Source: Ditylenchus dipsaci
Lineage: Eukaryota > Nematoda > Chromadorea > Rhabditida > Anguinidae
Direction: 5' to 3'
DNA length: 64,000 bases
NCBI GenBank assembly: GCA_004194705.1
Contig: SADC01000159.1
Span: 62,001-126,000 of the forward strand
Part shown: positions 12,003-22,970 of the stretch, in pieces
Position numbering within the stretch: position 1 is the stretch's first letter
How the letters are laid out: every line of letters starts with the position of its first letter
The notes under the pieces: model-generated
Seen by the model: the letters and a program-made list of their open reading frames with translations, nothing else
What the model was told of the DNA's origin: nothing
The model's database searches: none
Translations under genes and position numbers: made by a program

Positions 12003-12755
12003 GGGCAGGAGTAAGATGCGGCAAAACACATTGCGACAAATCAAATTGCGGCAAAATAAGATTGCGGCAAATCAGATTGCGACAATTTAAATTGCAGTAA
12101 TCAATTTGAAACTTCAAGTAATGCTTAATTTGCCACCACTATGTGGTCTCAATAAGCTGCCGTCTAAACAGGCTTGTTTGTGAGATGAGATTTTGCTAGA
12201 AACCAAAAAATTGACTAGCTGTACAAAAATCAGCAAGCAATCAAATAGTATATAGTAATAGTATACAGTATTCGTTTTCCATAGCTGAAAGAAGCAAAGA
12301 AGTAAAGTCAGGCCAGGAGGAAAGCGAAAAAATGATATAGAAATATTTACTCACAAGTGAACGAAAATACCTAACGTATAAAATAACGATCAACCCAAAT
12401 AGCAGCCAATGAGACCCTTCCACTTATGCCGCAATTGAATTGTCGCAATTTGATTTTGCCGCAATTTCATTTTGCCGCAATTTGAATTGTCGCAATCTGA
12501 TTTGCCGCAATCTGATTTTGCCGCAATTTCATTTTGCCGCAATTTGAATTGTCGCAATCTGATTTGCCGCAATTTGATTTTGCCGCAATTTCATTTTGCC
12601 GCAATTTGAATTGTCGCAATCTGATTTGCCGCAATTTGATTTTGCCGCAATTTCATTTTGCCGCAATTTGAATTGTCGCAATCTGATTTGCCGCAATCTG
12701 ATTTTGCCGCAATTTGATTTGTCGCAATGTGATTTGCCGCATCTTACTCCTGCCC
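12003..12755. mobile_element. Nested foldback element with 8-bp TSD inside the hAT remnant
   Basis: Ends are GGGCAGGAGTAAGATGCGG (12003) and its exact reverse complement at 12755, flanked by the exact 8-bp duplication AATAGTTC (11995-12002 and 12756-12763). Each inner arm is built of short direct repeats: ATTGCGGCAAA on the left (about 12003-12098) and TTTGCCGCAATTTGAATTGTCGCAA-like units repeated many times on the right (about 12424-12755), so the arms are unequal. No coding capacity; the 8-bp duplication suggests mobilisation by a hAT-type transposase. Confidence 0.9.
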
Positions 12756-12763
12756 AATAGTTC

Positions 12764-13020
12764 ACTTGAAAAATATTTACGAAGTATTTTTGGCAGAAAT
12801 GTCTTGCAAGGAAATGGAAGTTACAGCTTTGCGGAGACCTTCGGTCTGCAAATATCTTCGTGCGCCGCCTGGTTCTCAAGAAAGTGAGCGTTTCTTTTCA
12901 ACTGCTGGATTCATTGTAAATGATCTCAGAAAAAGCAGATGCGGATGCATGTGTACAACATGTGTACAACATTAAATTTTGGCACTAGGAAATTTTTGAA
13001 TTTCTTCCGATTCCGACTTC
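12764..13020 (+). pseudogene. hAT transposase C-terminal dimerisation fragment
   Basis: The translation contains YLRAPPGSQESERFFSTAGF followed by IVNDLRKS. This matches the conserved hAT C-terminal motif (about Y-L-x-x-P-x-[ST]-S-x-x-S-E-R-x-F-S-x-A-G-x-x-x-x-x-x-R). Just after it the frame moves by one at an A-run and continues KADADACVQHVYNIKFWH to a stop. Only this end of the protein remains; the catalytic core is absent, so the element cannot move itself. Confidence 0.85.
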
Positions 13021-15295
13021 CGGTTTTGAGAATTTTCTACTTCCGGTTCCGATTTTTGTTCCGACCTTTTTTGTCTTCCGTTCCAGCCTTGTTGTATAGA
13101 TTGATTGTCAGACTGATTTTATCGATATCTCCCTGGCATCTCTATGAAAAAAACTGAGTCTATACAAATTGTAGCTCTTTTTCTGGGCTATCGAATGGTG
13201 TTTCGAAAGTTAATTATTCTACTTATCTGACAGAGTGGCTACTTTTTAAGCAGCGGGTCCATTTTTCGGCAAAATTTTGCTGCTATATTGTTACCGAATT
13301 TTACTACATTTCTCGGGTTTTTTTTTGATGAAAGTGACGATAAAAACGTGCAGAAGGAATCAGGAAATAAAAGGCTATCGAAAGCGAGTAAATGCTGCAG
13401 AAAAAATAAAGGAATTATAGTTCAGCAATAAAACACCGAAAATTGCACTAGAAATGCTGTTTCAATAAATTCTAACCACGTATTCTTTTCCGCTACAGGA
13501 AACTTCCATTTTTGATGACTACAATCATTAAGAATCATGTTTTTTGTTAGAGAAATCGAAAAGTTACGAAAAATGTGAAAAAAAATAAAAAGAAAGCATT
13601 GAAAATTCGAATGTTCAGGAAAAAATTTTAAAACACGACGCCATTGTGTAGTTGACAGCATATAACACGCCTCAAAAAGAACTTTTGACGCTTCTTGGAT
13701 ATACCCCCCCCCCCACAAATAAATGATTTATTACAATAAAATCATGATCGATATTAGAGCACCCTTGGCCGGTCCGAGAGTGCTTTTATATTTAGGTTCG
13801 AGTGTAACAAAAATGGGTGACCCAACTTTTTCTCCCACATTTATTTTGGTCGTAACTTTTCGATCTCGCGCCAGAAATTATCGTATGACCACTCGTCAAG
13901 AGTCCAGATTCTAAGACTTTGTTTAAAAACATTTAGCTCTATTGGTGCATCTTGCTCTGAGTTACGGCTTGTTAAGTGGCCGAAGTTAGCGAATGATCAA
14001 GCGCAAGCAAGACCTAATTTTAGAGCACGGCCAGATATGGCTCCAAAAATAATGTTCCAAGAATACCAGACTGACTAAAATCTACGTAGCTGTCTTTGCT
14101 TTTATTCAATTACAGCACAAATTTTGCTTTTCTTGATTTTAGTAAGGCATCTGAAAAAGTTGTTGATTTGTGTGCTTATTTCAACATGAACGAATAGAGT
14201 TAATCTTTTTTTTAAATCCTAGAATCTGAGCTTTAGAACGAGTGATCATACAAAAAATTCTAGCGTGAGATCAAAAAGTTACGGCCAAATTATTGCATGT
14301 TCTTGTGGAGCACCCATGACTCCCTAGCCAAATCAGGCTCTGGAGGTGATATGTTCACAAGGCTGGTAATGAGAAACTTCCCGAGATTTCGATCGAAAAA
14401 AGCCTATAAATTTTGACAGCAGAATTTAGAATGAAGAAAATTCTCGGAAAAATTACTAACCTAGTAACGTCGAAAATTTTTATACCGTGAGGCCCGAATC
14501 CATAGCCGGATCAAAATTTTCATACAATGAATTAACCGGAACTAACCATTCAAGCAGGTCTGTAAAAAAGCTTTGTTCGGCTGATGGAATGATAATTTCA
14601 ATTAAGATTACTCCAATAAACTGGCATCCTCGGTAAAAAAAACGACACCATAGACTGGTGTATAGATGTGCCGGTTCATGAAATTCGACTGTAATATAAT
14701 CTCTCGAATATTGGAAATTTTAAAAATTTCAAATAATATTTTTAAACAAAATGTGCCAAATAAATTCCTATGCATTGAATCATTGCAATCACTGTTCTAC
14801 ATTTTAAACACGGCTAATTAGCCTCGGTGACGACGTCAAAAAAGAAAAGGTTGTTTAGTGTGGAGGAAGAACCGGTAGATTTAACTACTGCTGAATGATG
14901 CACACCTTGCTACACCTTCCATAGTAATTGGATTATTTATGGGCAGTGTTTTGGTATTTTGATTTTCTTGAAGAGCTCTAATATCTTCTTGATGAGCTAT
15001 TAAAAAAATATGTTTTAGGATTGCTTATGTATCCAGCTGAGTTTTGATTGAAATGATCTACTACTGCTCCTGTCTGAATTACTTTGATTCACTATTTTCT
15101 ACAAGTCAGCACATCACTTGACAATGTACAATGCCAGGAAGCCTCCAGATAAATTATTTTTTCTAAGACTTTTGGTATTGTTCTGGTGATGATGGCAGTC
15201 ATTAAAAATTGTCAATGGTAAATATTTTTTTTGATGAAAAAGGCTTACAAGGAAAGTGAACAAGCTGATAATTATAGGAAACGTTGATATCTCAC

Positions 15296-15729
15296 AGTCA
15301 ATTTCCGATTTTACGGCCCCCACCTCAGGTTCGTGTACGCCTAGGTCCGACCCATTTTTTTACCCTAATTTTTGAATTGTTATTGTAGTCATCTAGTCTA
15401 GCTTTATCTAGTCTAGTCTGAAATACCGCAAGGATTTCTTTTTTACCGATCTTTTTCAAATACAAAGCAACCACGGTAGTCGACTTAACGGCCATCAAAT
15501 TTTGAGATAGGGCCGTTAATAAATTTTAAGATAGGGACTGTGGATCTTTTCGGCAAAACTATTTATTATTTGAAAAACGATCGGCAAAATCAAAATTTTA
15601 AGGATTTTTGGGCTAGACTAGCCAAAAACAACTCGTGAAACAATTTATTTGAAATTCACGGTAAAAAAGTGTCAGACCTTAGGCAAGAAAGAACTTGAGG
15701 TGGGGCCGTTAAATCGGGCGTGGACTGCA
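15296..15729. repeat. MITE-like element with CAGTC ends
   Basis: Left end CAGTCAATTTCCGATTTTAC then GGCCCCCACCTCAGGTTC; right end AACTTGAGGTGGGGCCGTTA then AATCGGGCGTGGACTG. These are imperfect inverted repeats of about 37 bp. CAGTC-type ends recall Tc1/mariner-derived MITEs, but the flanks read CA rather than a clean TA. No coding content. Confidence 0.55.
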
Positions 15730-15956
15730 CTACCTGAGTTATGTCTGAATCTTCACTAATAGTTCTATGTCATCATGAAAACAGATTATCAACTTGATCA
15801 AAAGTGCTGAAAAGCCAAGACACGGGTATCACGATTTAGCTAGAGTACAGAATCCTTCCCCTCCCCATAGAGTAAAAAACCCGTGTAATTTTGATTGGTC
15901 CCTATGATTTTGGTGGTCCCGTGATTTTTAAATTAAATAATTGAAACAATAAATTA

Positions 15957-16130
15957 CAGTCGAGTCTCGATTTAACGTACCCCGATATAACGTACCCTCG
16001 ATTTAACGTACCCTAGGGCCGGTCCCTCCAATAATAAACTCCGTCAAATTAACCCCGATATAACGTACCCTTCGATTTAACGTACCCCTAGGGCCGGTCC
16101 CCAGGGGTACGTTAAATCGAGACTCGACTG
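15957..16130. repeat. Tc1/mariner-type MITE, 174 bp, TA-flanked
   Basis: Begins CAGTCGAGTCTCGATTTAAC and ends with the reverse complement (GTTAAATCGAGACTCGACTG), flanked by TA on both sides (15955-15956; 16131-16132). The inside repeats TTTAACGTACCC and CTAGGGCCGGTCCC. A TA duplication and CAGT ends are the Tc1/mariner signature. It lies ~60 bp upstream of an ion-channel exon, in an intron or promoter. Confidence 0.8.
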
Positions 16131-16191
16131 TAACACCATAAGATTTTTAAATTTTCAAACAAGAATTAGGTATAATTTTTTGAATTTGCAG

Positions 16192-19100
16192 CCTTAATTC
16201 AGAAGAGCGTGGAGAACTGGCTAGGAAGTTCAAGTATTATCACAAGACTGTGAAGCCGCATGACCGTTTCAACCTAGTTGAGACCATCAATGGCACCTAT
16301 TTTAGTAAAATTTTAAATTAGTACGAATGTAGAGAATAACCTTTCCAATTTAGGCCTTAACTCAGAGCTGGAAATGCTACAGAGCCGTGTTTATGAAGAG
16401 GTATCATATTTTTACTTTATTGACCAAAAAGTAACAAATTTTCGAGCTTAGTGCCACCTCTGTTATTCAAGTAGGGCGAGCCAGGGTTTGTTAGGACCAG
16501 TACTGAGCATTTCAAAATTTTCGCTGATGCTCTTGGCTCTTATGCTCATAATTTTTGCTCTTGGTTCCACTATTGGCTCTCATACTCGAAATTTTCGGTC
16601 CGGCTCTTGCTCTCGGGTCGGAGAATCTTGCAGCCCAGAGCGGATAATCGCCCAGCACCGGCTAATTTGAGCTTAACCCCCACCAGTCAATGGAACTTTA
16701 TCCCACCATTCATTTCGGATTTGGAGGACCAATTCAATTTTTTTACATTTTCATATATCAATAACTATTTTGCATAAAAATGATTGAAAAACCCAAAAAC
16801 TATTTATTTTACACTTTTTGTGCAAAAAGTTATTGGTATAGAAAATCTTAAAAAATTGCTTTGGTCCTTCAAGTTGATTTGACTGAGAGGTGTCTCAGGT
16901 TCAAATCTCAGGTTTTCAATTTCAAATTTAAGGGCTCCAATTTCTTTGTAACTTTGTAAAATATTCGAGTCCGTTCTAACCTGCTCTGACCTACCCTGAA
17001 AATTCCGTAAAAAAAACAAGACGGCAAAGGTCAATAATCGGAATCCAATATTAATAGAGTTTAAACTTTTATCATTTTTATGTAAATAACATTATGTAAT
17101 TATTGCAGTCCAAGCTCCACTTTGAACTCCTGCTCATAGCACACTACCATGACGATAGATTAGTGCTGAGAGAGTTGCCGGAAACAATCACCTTGCCGAT
17201 GAATTTCAACCCTGGGTGCCAGAAATAGAGATTGTTCAAACCTCTGGCCCTTCATCTTCCACTTCTGCCTTCATTCACCAAAAACACTGCATTTGGACCC
17301 GAAAATCGGCCAAATAACTTTGTTTTACAGGTTTTAGATTCAAGAATTTCTAGATCAAAATTTGCTTACTAGAATTGAAATTTAAGAATCTCAGGAACAG
17401 TGTCTTGCTTTTCACTAGCTTGGAAGCACCCTTTCAACGTACTTCTGCGAGCTGGAATTCAGCACTGAAAAAAGTAAGACGGAATCGGACATTTGTTTTC
17501 ATAAACTAATTTTTAGACGAAAGAATATTTCTAAGAGTAGTCCGTGATCTCAGGCCTCCGCTCAGCTCAATTTAGTTAAATATAGCACAGGTAGTTTTGG
17601 TTCTTCAGTTCTGCATTGGCTTTTTACGTTGGAAAATATTTTACCTTGAGCTTTTGTTCTAGAAGAATGGCCAAACCTAGCAATAAAGTTCACCTTCAGT
17701 AGCCAATGGCAATATGCTATTGTGAGTGTCTACCTGCCTTCTTTGTTGATATTCTCAGTTGCTTTGTGTGCTCAGTGGAAAAGACGCAAAGTGCAAGTGC
17801 TCGTCAGTGTTACCTCAATTATTTCTATTATTGTCATTGTAAGTCTAATTGTAAGGGACCTGTAACGCTTAGGATGCGAATGGAAAGCGAAAGGGTTTAA
17901 GGATTCTAATCTGCTAAATTTGGGCTAAGATCTCTTATTCCTACACCACTCTATTTTTCTTGCTCCCCCAAGCTGATTTTTTTCGAAATTCATTTTTAGC
18001 AGTATTAAAACAAAATTAAAAAATTACTTGGCAGAGCAAGCCAAATTGCGGATATGCACCGAACTTTATTTTTTGAACTTTTCTTCGAATGACTCAGGTG
18101 TATTTAATTCAAAAATAAATTTTCAGCAAACCTCCCATCAAAAACCTTATATGACCAGTATCAGCATGCAAGATGTAAGTAACATGAATATCTTTTTTAA
18201 GTCAATGAAAATTGAAGGTGTGGCTAAGTGGTCTTCTAATCCACCTTATTTGTATTCTCACTATTGACCTTTTATTGCCATCCAGACGAATCATTTTTAC
18301 CAATCCTACTAGCAACACAATATAAGTAATGATTCTTCTGATTCCTTATATTTTGCTAAGAAAAGGACGGCAATGCCGACGAGCTCATATAGAAAGACTT
18401 CACCTCCGTCGGCTGACCTTTACATGCCCTCTAATCATCAGACTAAAGCCAACCACCTGGTTCAAGTGCCTTATTTCACTGACAATCATTTAAAAAGGGA
18501 GCTAGTGGAAGCAGCAGACAAGTCAGATTCCAGCAAAGGCCAGTGGCCATCCAAGTAATTGTTTTAGAAATACCGTATTTTCTCTAATAATGACCCCTCT
18601 CTAAAAATGACCCTCCCTTATTTTTGACTAGGATTTCAGAGTTAAGCCATTTTGATTGACATTTCAAAATTTTTGAGGGGTTGAAAAATAATGACCCCGG
18701 GTCATTATTAAGAAAATACGGTGATAACAATTTCGGTGCTATAAGAGAATAGGACAACTTTTTGTCTTGGTTCCCTGCTGTTTTTTTGTAATTTTTAGGC
18801 CTAAGAAAGAGTTAATCACCTCATATTGGTTCGGACTCAAATATATTCTGCGCTCATGATAACTCAATTTTTTTCTGGTCAGCTCTTGCCTAAACTTCAA
18901 AATTACGAAAAAAACCAAAAGGGAGGAGCAAGACCAAAAAATGTAGTATTTTTTTTCTTGGCGCTATTAGCGAATACCTCCCCCTCCCCAAGAGTCGGAC
19001 CACCAGTAAAAGTCAAGTAAAGTTGTAATGCCCTGAGTGTGGATCTAACCCACGACAGCTTTCACCTGAGTGCGTCAGTCCACCACTGAGCTACCGAGCC

Positions 19101-19811
19101 ATTAATCCTTGACTTTTTTTCATTACTTACTCCAGTATTTAGTAAGAAGTCGCCCAACCAACTTCCTTACACTTTTTAAAATAACTTTTACTACACTCGG
19201 AAGCGACGCATATAGGACTAGCCCTATGCTCAGGGGTAGGCGAGCTTACGGAAGTTGTCACAATAACTTGGTTACCCACTTTTCTCTGTGTTTGGACCAC
19301 AATGTTCGAAAAAATTAAAAATCGTTGGGGGGGGGGAGGTGGCATTGACTAGAAGGGTCATTTTTGTAATTTTTTTGTGAGTCTAAATTTTTGTACCAAA
19401 AAATTTAGGGTCAAAAACCTGGAGTCCACGAGCAACTCGTTCTGGACATGTCTGCCAAGCCCAATTTCGAAGATGTAGACTTAGACGAGCATGACAATTT
19501 GCTTAGATTCTCCAAACTACCCAGCTATGAGCAAGAAGAAGTTTTTGAAGAAGAATTCAATAATAGCCGAGAGCCAATTTGGCTGGATAGCACTGGCACT
19601 GGATACTTTGGCCGCACGAAAAAATTTTCTTCTATAGCTCAGCATCCTCAAAAAGTGGTGCTTCAAGCAAACACATTGTAGCTAAAACAAAGCAGATTTA
19701 CAAATGACCATAGGAAGGAAAAAGAGAAGGGCCTTGACTGGAATTTGTGCATGTTTTGTAGTATTTGTGATTAGTTATGTAGTTTTGGTTATATATGCGA
19801 TTAGGAATTGA
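16192..19811 (+). CDS. Cys-loop ligand-gated ion channel subunit
   Basis: Pentameric neurotransmitter-gated channel subunit. Exons: 16192-16304; 16354-16400; 17109-~17287 (HYHDDRL, the W-x-D-x-R-L-like strand, then WVPEIEIVQTSG); ~17410-17475 (CFSLAWKHPFNV...CELEFS, a Cys-loop split over two frames); 17663-17838 (QWQYAIVSVYLPSLLIFSVA = TM1 with conserved Pro, then KVQVLVSVTSIISIIVI = TM2); 18127-18174 (PYMTSISMQD, TM2-TM3 loop); 18218-~18320 (VWLSGLLIHLICILTIDLLL = TM3); ~18371-18556 and 19409-19681 (cytoplasmic loop). A fourth membrane segment, GICACFVVFVISYVVLVIYA, lies at 19737-19810 in another frame; AATAAA is at 19840. The TM2 entrance is KRRK rather than the anion-channel PAR motif, so ion selectivity and ligand cannot be assigned. 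Needs small frame corrections at about 17150, 17450 and 19680-19710. First exon(s) with signal peptide not found. Confidence 0.85.
18571..18722. repeat. CCGTATTTTCTCTAATA MITE in an ion-channel intron
   Basis: TACCGTATTTTCTCTAATAA opens and TTATTAAGAAAATACGGT closes, with inner halves AATGACCCCTCTC against ACCCCGGGTCATTATT. It belongs to the CCGTATTT family that also includes 40594-41764. It lies in the intron between 18556 and 19409. Confidence 0.75.
19026..19103 (-). repeat. tRNA-like sequence, degenerate
   Basis: On the minus strand GGCTCGGTAGCTCAGTGGTG is a canonical A-box region, and GGGTTAGATCC is a near B-box about 45 nt downstream. Acceptor and D stems do not pair well, so this is a tRNA pseudogene or SINE head, not a functional tRNA. 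It sits in the last large intron of the ion channel, near ends of a CCTTGGTTCCC element (about 18762-18930). Confidence 0.5.
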
Positions 19812-19986
19812 TGTGTATAGCAATTATATTAGGAAAGTATAATAAAATTCATATGCTAAGACTAAATAATCTTCGTTCTTGTAACAGCTGCAAAATAAAG
19901 GCAAATTTTTGGATATCGATTTTTTCTGGTGCAAAAAGATTTTATTTTGGTGCAAAAAAATTTGGTGCAAATTAGATCTTTTTGGT

Positions 19987-21324
19987 GCAAAAAGATTTTA
20001 TTTTGGTGCAAATCGCCGTGGTGAAAATTGAATTCTTTTTGGTGCAAATAGTATTTTTTTTGGTGCAAATAGTATTCTTTTTGGTGCAAATCGTATTCTT
20101 TCTGGATAATATTTTTTTGTCCGTATAATACTCGTTTTCGACCATCGCATATTTCTTTTGCCTGTAGATTTCGAATGACCGTAGAACATTCGTTTTTGCC
20201 CGTAGATTTCTCTTTTATATATTTTTTCTACCTGTAGATTTTAAAATTTTGAGGAAATTCAAATTTTATGAGTTTTTTCGCAGTTTTAATCCACATGATC
20301 ATTTATAGTCATATACTGAAAATGACGCCAAGAAGCAGCGTTATATTTTGGTATGAGGTTCTGAACGACTATCTTAATGAAAATTGTAAAAAACTTCAGT
20401 TGCAGAACAATATCGAAAATTTTGGTGACAGCCCTGGGTGGGAGTGCATGGAATCGGAAATCGTTTGATGTTTTTTGAATTTCAGCTTCAATTTCATACT
20501 AACTTTCTTTTGTTTGATAGCTCAAACGAAAGCCTAGATTTTTGGCTACATTTCGGTATATAAAAAGTCTGACTTGTAAAAAGGTCAGAAAATTTCAATG
20601 TAACTAATCAAAGAAATTACTGAAAACCGTCGATTTTCGAAATTTAGCCCACTTCAGCCTGAATACAAGCTTCACTAGGTGTGAAAGCTTGCTCTGATAA
20701 TCTTGTTGGACAGCCAGAGTGTGAGGATCATTTTGACACAAAACTTGTAAATAAAAGGAAAAAAAAGGTGTGCAGCCAGTGGTAGTCAAACCTGTGACTT
20801 AAGAAATGCGTATATGAAGTATACCTCACCTTCAAAACCACTACCAACTAGTATTTAGGTACCCTGAACCAATAATAAAGGTGGTTCTAATAGTAGAACT
20901 CGGATTCTGAGAGATTGAGCCAATGGAGAATGGATTCTGATGCGCGCAATCAAATTTTCGCAATAAGTTTACTCCCCTTTAATAAACTCCCAAAAAAACA
21001 ACTTGGCCACTCTGGGTTGGATTCTGAGCAAACCAAGTTGTTTCCTGACCATAAAATTGAATTTCCTTAAAATTTTAAAATCTACAGGTAGAAAAATATA
21101 AAAAGAGAAATCTACAGGCAAAAAGAAATATGCAATGGGCGAAAACGAGTATTATACGGGCAAAAAAATAAAAATATTATCCAGAAAGAATACGATTTGC
21201 ACCAAAAAGAATACGATTTGCACCAAAAAGAATTCAATTTGCACCAAAAAGAAAATTATTTGCACCAAAAAAAAATTCAATTTGCACCACGGCGATTTGC
21301 ACCAAAATAAAATCTTTTTGCAGG
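19987..21324. mobile_element. Foldback element with ~270-bp arms of TTGGTGCAAAT repeats
   Basis: Left arm 19987-20258 is the inverted copy of right arm 21059-21324; for example TTTGGTGCAAATCGCCGTGG on the left returns as CCACGGCGATTTGCACCAAA on the right, and CCTGTAGATTTTAAAATTTT as its complement. Both arms contain several copies of TTTTTGGTGCAAATxGTATTC and CCTGTAGATTTC. Extra repeat copies lie outside the left arm (19930-19986). The ~800-bp centre has no recognisable transposase; a 66-codon frame at 20268 has no family match that I know. Target duplication not identified. Confidence 0.8.
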
Positions 21325-22838
21325 AGTTTGCACTACTGGGTTACCAAATTGACCAAAATCTAATATTTTTCGTATTTTTCGGATTTTCGGTCATTTTTAA
21401 TGTTTTTATGTAACTTTAAAATATGATAAATATGATACTTAATTCATTGTTAATCTTGTTACGCCAAGCCAAAATAATAAATTCCGCCTAACAAAAGAGA
21501 GACAAATTATTGTGGAAAGTAGTAAGTTTGTTAAAAATACCAACTACAAATCTGAAAACTGTTGTCAATATTGTTTTTTCTAAGCCTAAGCATTTGAGAC
21601 CAGACAGATAGTACAATTCTTGAATTCAAAGTTTTATAAAATTTCAAAAATAGAACAAATACAATACTTTTATAACTAATTTTTCAACGTTTTTAGCCAG
21701 GGTTTACATTTAGGTGTTGATGTTAACATGGGAATCCCTGACTGGAATAATGGTTCCTATAAGGCTTTTAGGACGTGCTGAGCTCGAATATAACAAAATG
21801 AAACCTCCAAACATAAATGCAATGCCTTCAAATAACCCAACTTTCACAACGACTCATTGAGAAATGGATAGTCGTTTTTTTAAGCTTGTGAGCAACGAAT
21901 TTATTTAGCTCAGCATTTCTTTTATACTCATAAGAATAAAATGAAGAAAGAATAAAATTCCGTTGTCTAACACAGGAAGTGTACTAACTTAAAAGAGGGG
22001 GAAAGGCCAGTTAGGTTTGAAAAAGCGGCTTCGGTGGCGCAGTGCGTAAGGTTTTGTGTTTTATGGTTATAAAAGAGGGCACAGTTCGATCCTGCATGCG
22101 TGCACTTCACTTTTTGGCTTGTCTGACCAATTCTAGGTGTAATTTGGTCGATGATTCCAAATCTGGCTTCAAAAAAGTCTAATTATTTCTAAAACTGGTC
22201 AAACAAGCCAAAATAAATAGCATGTCACCATGGCGCCAAACCAAAAAATTCGAGAAATGGTCGATTTGAGACCCTTTAGTTCCGTTTCTCCGAAACGATC
22301 ATTCCTTTTTTGTTTTCAAAAAATTTATGGCCAAAATATTCCCCACACTGGGGCTTTCAAATGTGCTATTACTTGCCTAAAAAACTTCGAGAATTTGAAA
22401 AATGAGGATCGATTTTTGTGAAAATTTCGAAAACAATTTTTCTAAGTTGTTAACTGATTGAGATCCTGTAAACATTTTTTGGGAGGCTTTTTTCAAACAA
22501 AACCTGAGAATCGATAGAGGAGGAAATTTGCTCCATTTTAGTACTAAGGACGCATACAAAAAATACAAATTTAGAGTGTTCTATACAAAAGTTAGATGGA
22601 AAACGCAAAAATCTTTATTTTTATTTGGAAAAATGCCACTTGTTTGCTTTAAAGGGTCTCTAGTTTCCAAAAAACATCTTTATGAAAATCGGCACAATTA
22701 TTCTTGTAGCTGAATGTCTGGGCTATGTATTGGTGTACAAAACGTCTTAAAAACGACGACTTTTTCAGATTTTTTGACGGACTGAAATTCGGTAGAATTT
22801 CAAGTATCATGACGACTCGCAACTAAAGCTACAAAAAG
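21325..22838. other. Intergenic, no gene seen
   Basis: AT-rich DNA without a supported gene. 22019-22245 is a degenerate relative of the tRNA-like element at 1321-1600: A-box-like GGTGGCGCAGTGCGTAAGG, B-box-like GTTCGATCC at about 22087, right end CACCATGGCGCCAAACC. Confidence 0.5.
22019..22245 (+). repeat. tRNA-like SINE/MITE copy
   Basis: GGCTTCGGTGGCGCAGTGCG (A-box) and CAGTTCGATCCTGC (B-box), ~60 nt apart, followed by a body (GGTCGATGATTCCAAATCTG; ACTGGTCAAACAAGCCAAAA) that is alignable to the intron copy at 1321-1600 (CTGGCCAAACAAGCAAAATA). This supports one dispersed family. Confidence 0.6.
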
Positions 22839-22970
22839 CTTAAGCTACAAGGCCGGGATCAAGAAAAAACCAGTCAAGCGATCAAGAAGCAGCAAGTTTC
22901 GGCCGGAGAAGCACTTAGACAGGTGGTGGAGAAGCGAAGCAAGTCAATGCAGAAGCTGCAGACCAGGCTA
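22839..22970 (+). pseudogene. Coding-like segment interrupted by transposon
   Basis: One frame is open and helix-like over ~45 residues (SQAIKKQQVSAGEALRQVVE, then KRSKSMQKLQTRL) and is cut at a TA dinucleotide by the palindromic element at 22971. Possible further exons lie downstream at 24190-24290 (VGEVQGFAKLLFG), 24510-24590 (QLKKLKKNFKRRKSWL) and 24620-24738 (LTSFRPQTLSEEDRKNWL, then a stop). The SEEDRKNWL end is reminiscent of the last helix of PH domains in BAR-PH proteins, but this is weak. Could be a disrupted gene or chance. Confidence 0.25.

Larger units (their letters stand above)
11913..13091 (+). mobile_element. hAT-superfamily transposon remnant with 8-bp TSD
   Basis: Starts CAGGGTGGAACGGAA at 11913 and ends TTCCGTTCCAGCCTTG at 13091, imperfect terminal inverted repeats of ~15 bp with reiterated TTCCGATTTCC subterminal motifs. 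It is flanked by an exact 8-bp duplication, TTGTATAG, at 11905-11912 and 13092-13099. CAGGG-type ends, an 8-bp duplication and the encoded C-terminal dimerisation segment all fit hAT elements. Without its nested insertion it is only ~418 bp, a deletion derivative. Confidence 0.9.
13100..16191. other. Intergenic, no gene seen, MITEs near the right end
   Basis: No supported gene; upstream exons of the ion channel could be hidden here. Short repeat ends related to the GCCGGTCC family occur at about 13770. Two inverted-repeat elements lie at 15296-15729 and 15957-16130 and are listed separately. Otherwise AT-rich DNA without structure I can name. Confidence 0.4.

Noticed and set aside
20268..20468. 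Transposase inside the 19987-21324 foldback
   Set aside because: The 66-codon frame shows no catalytic or DNA-binding motif.
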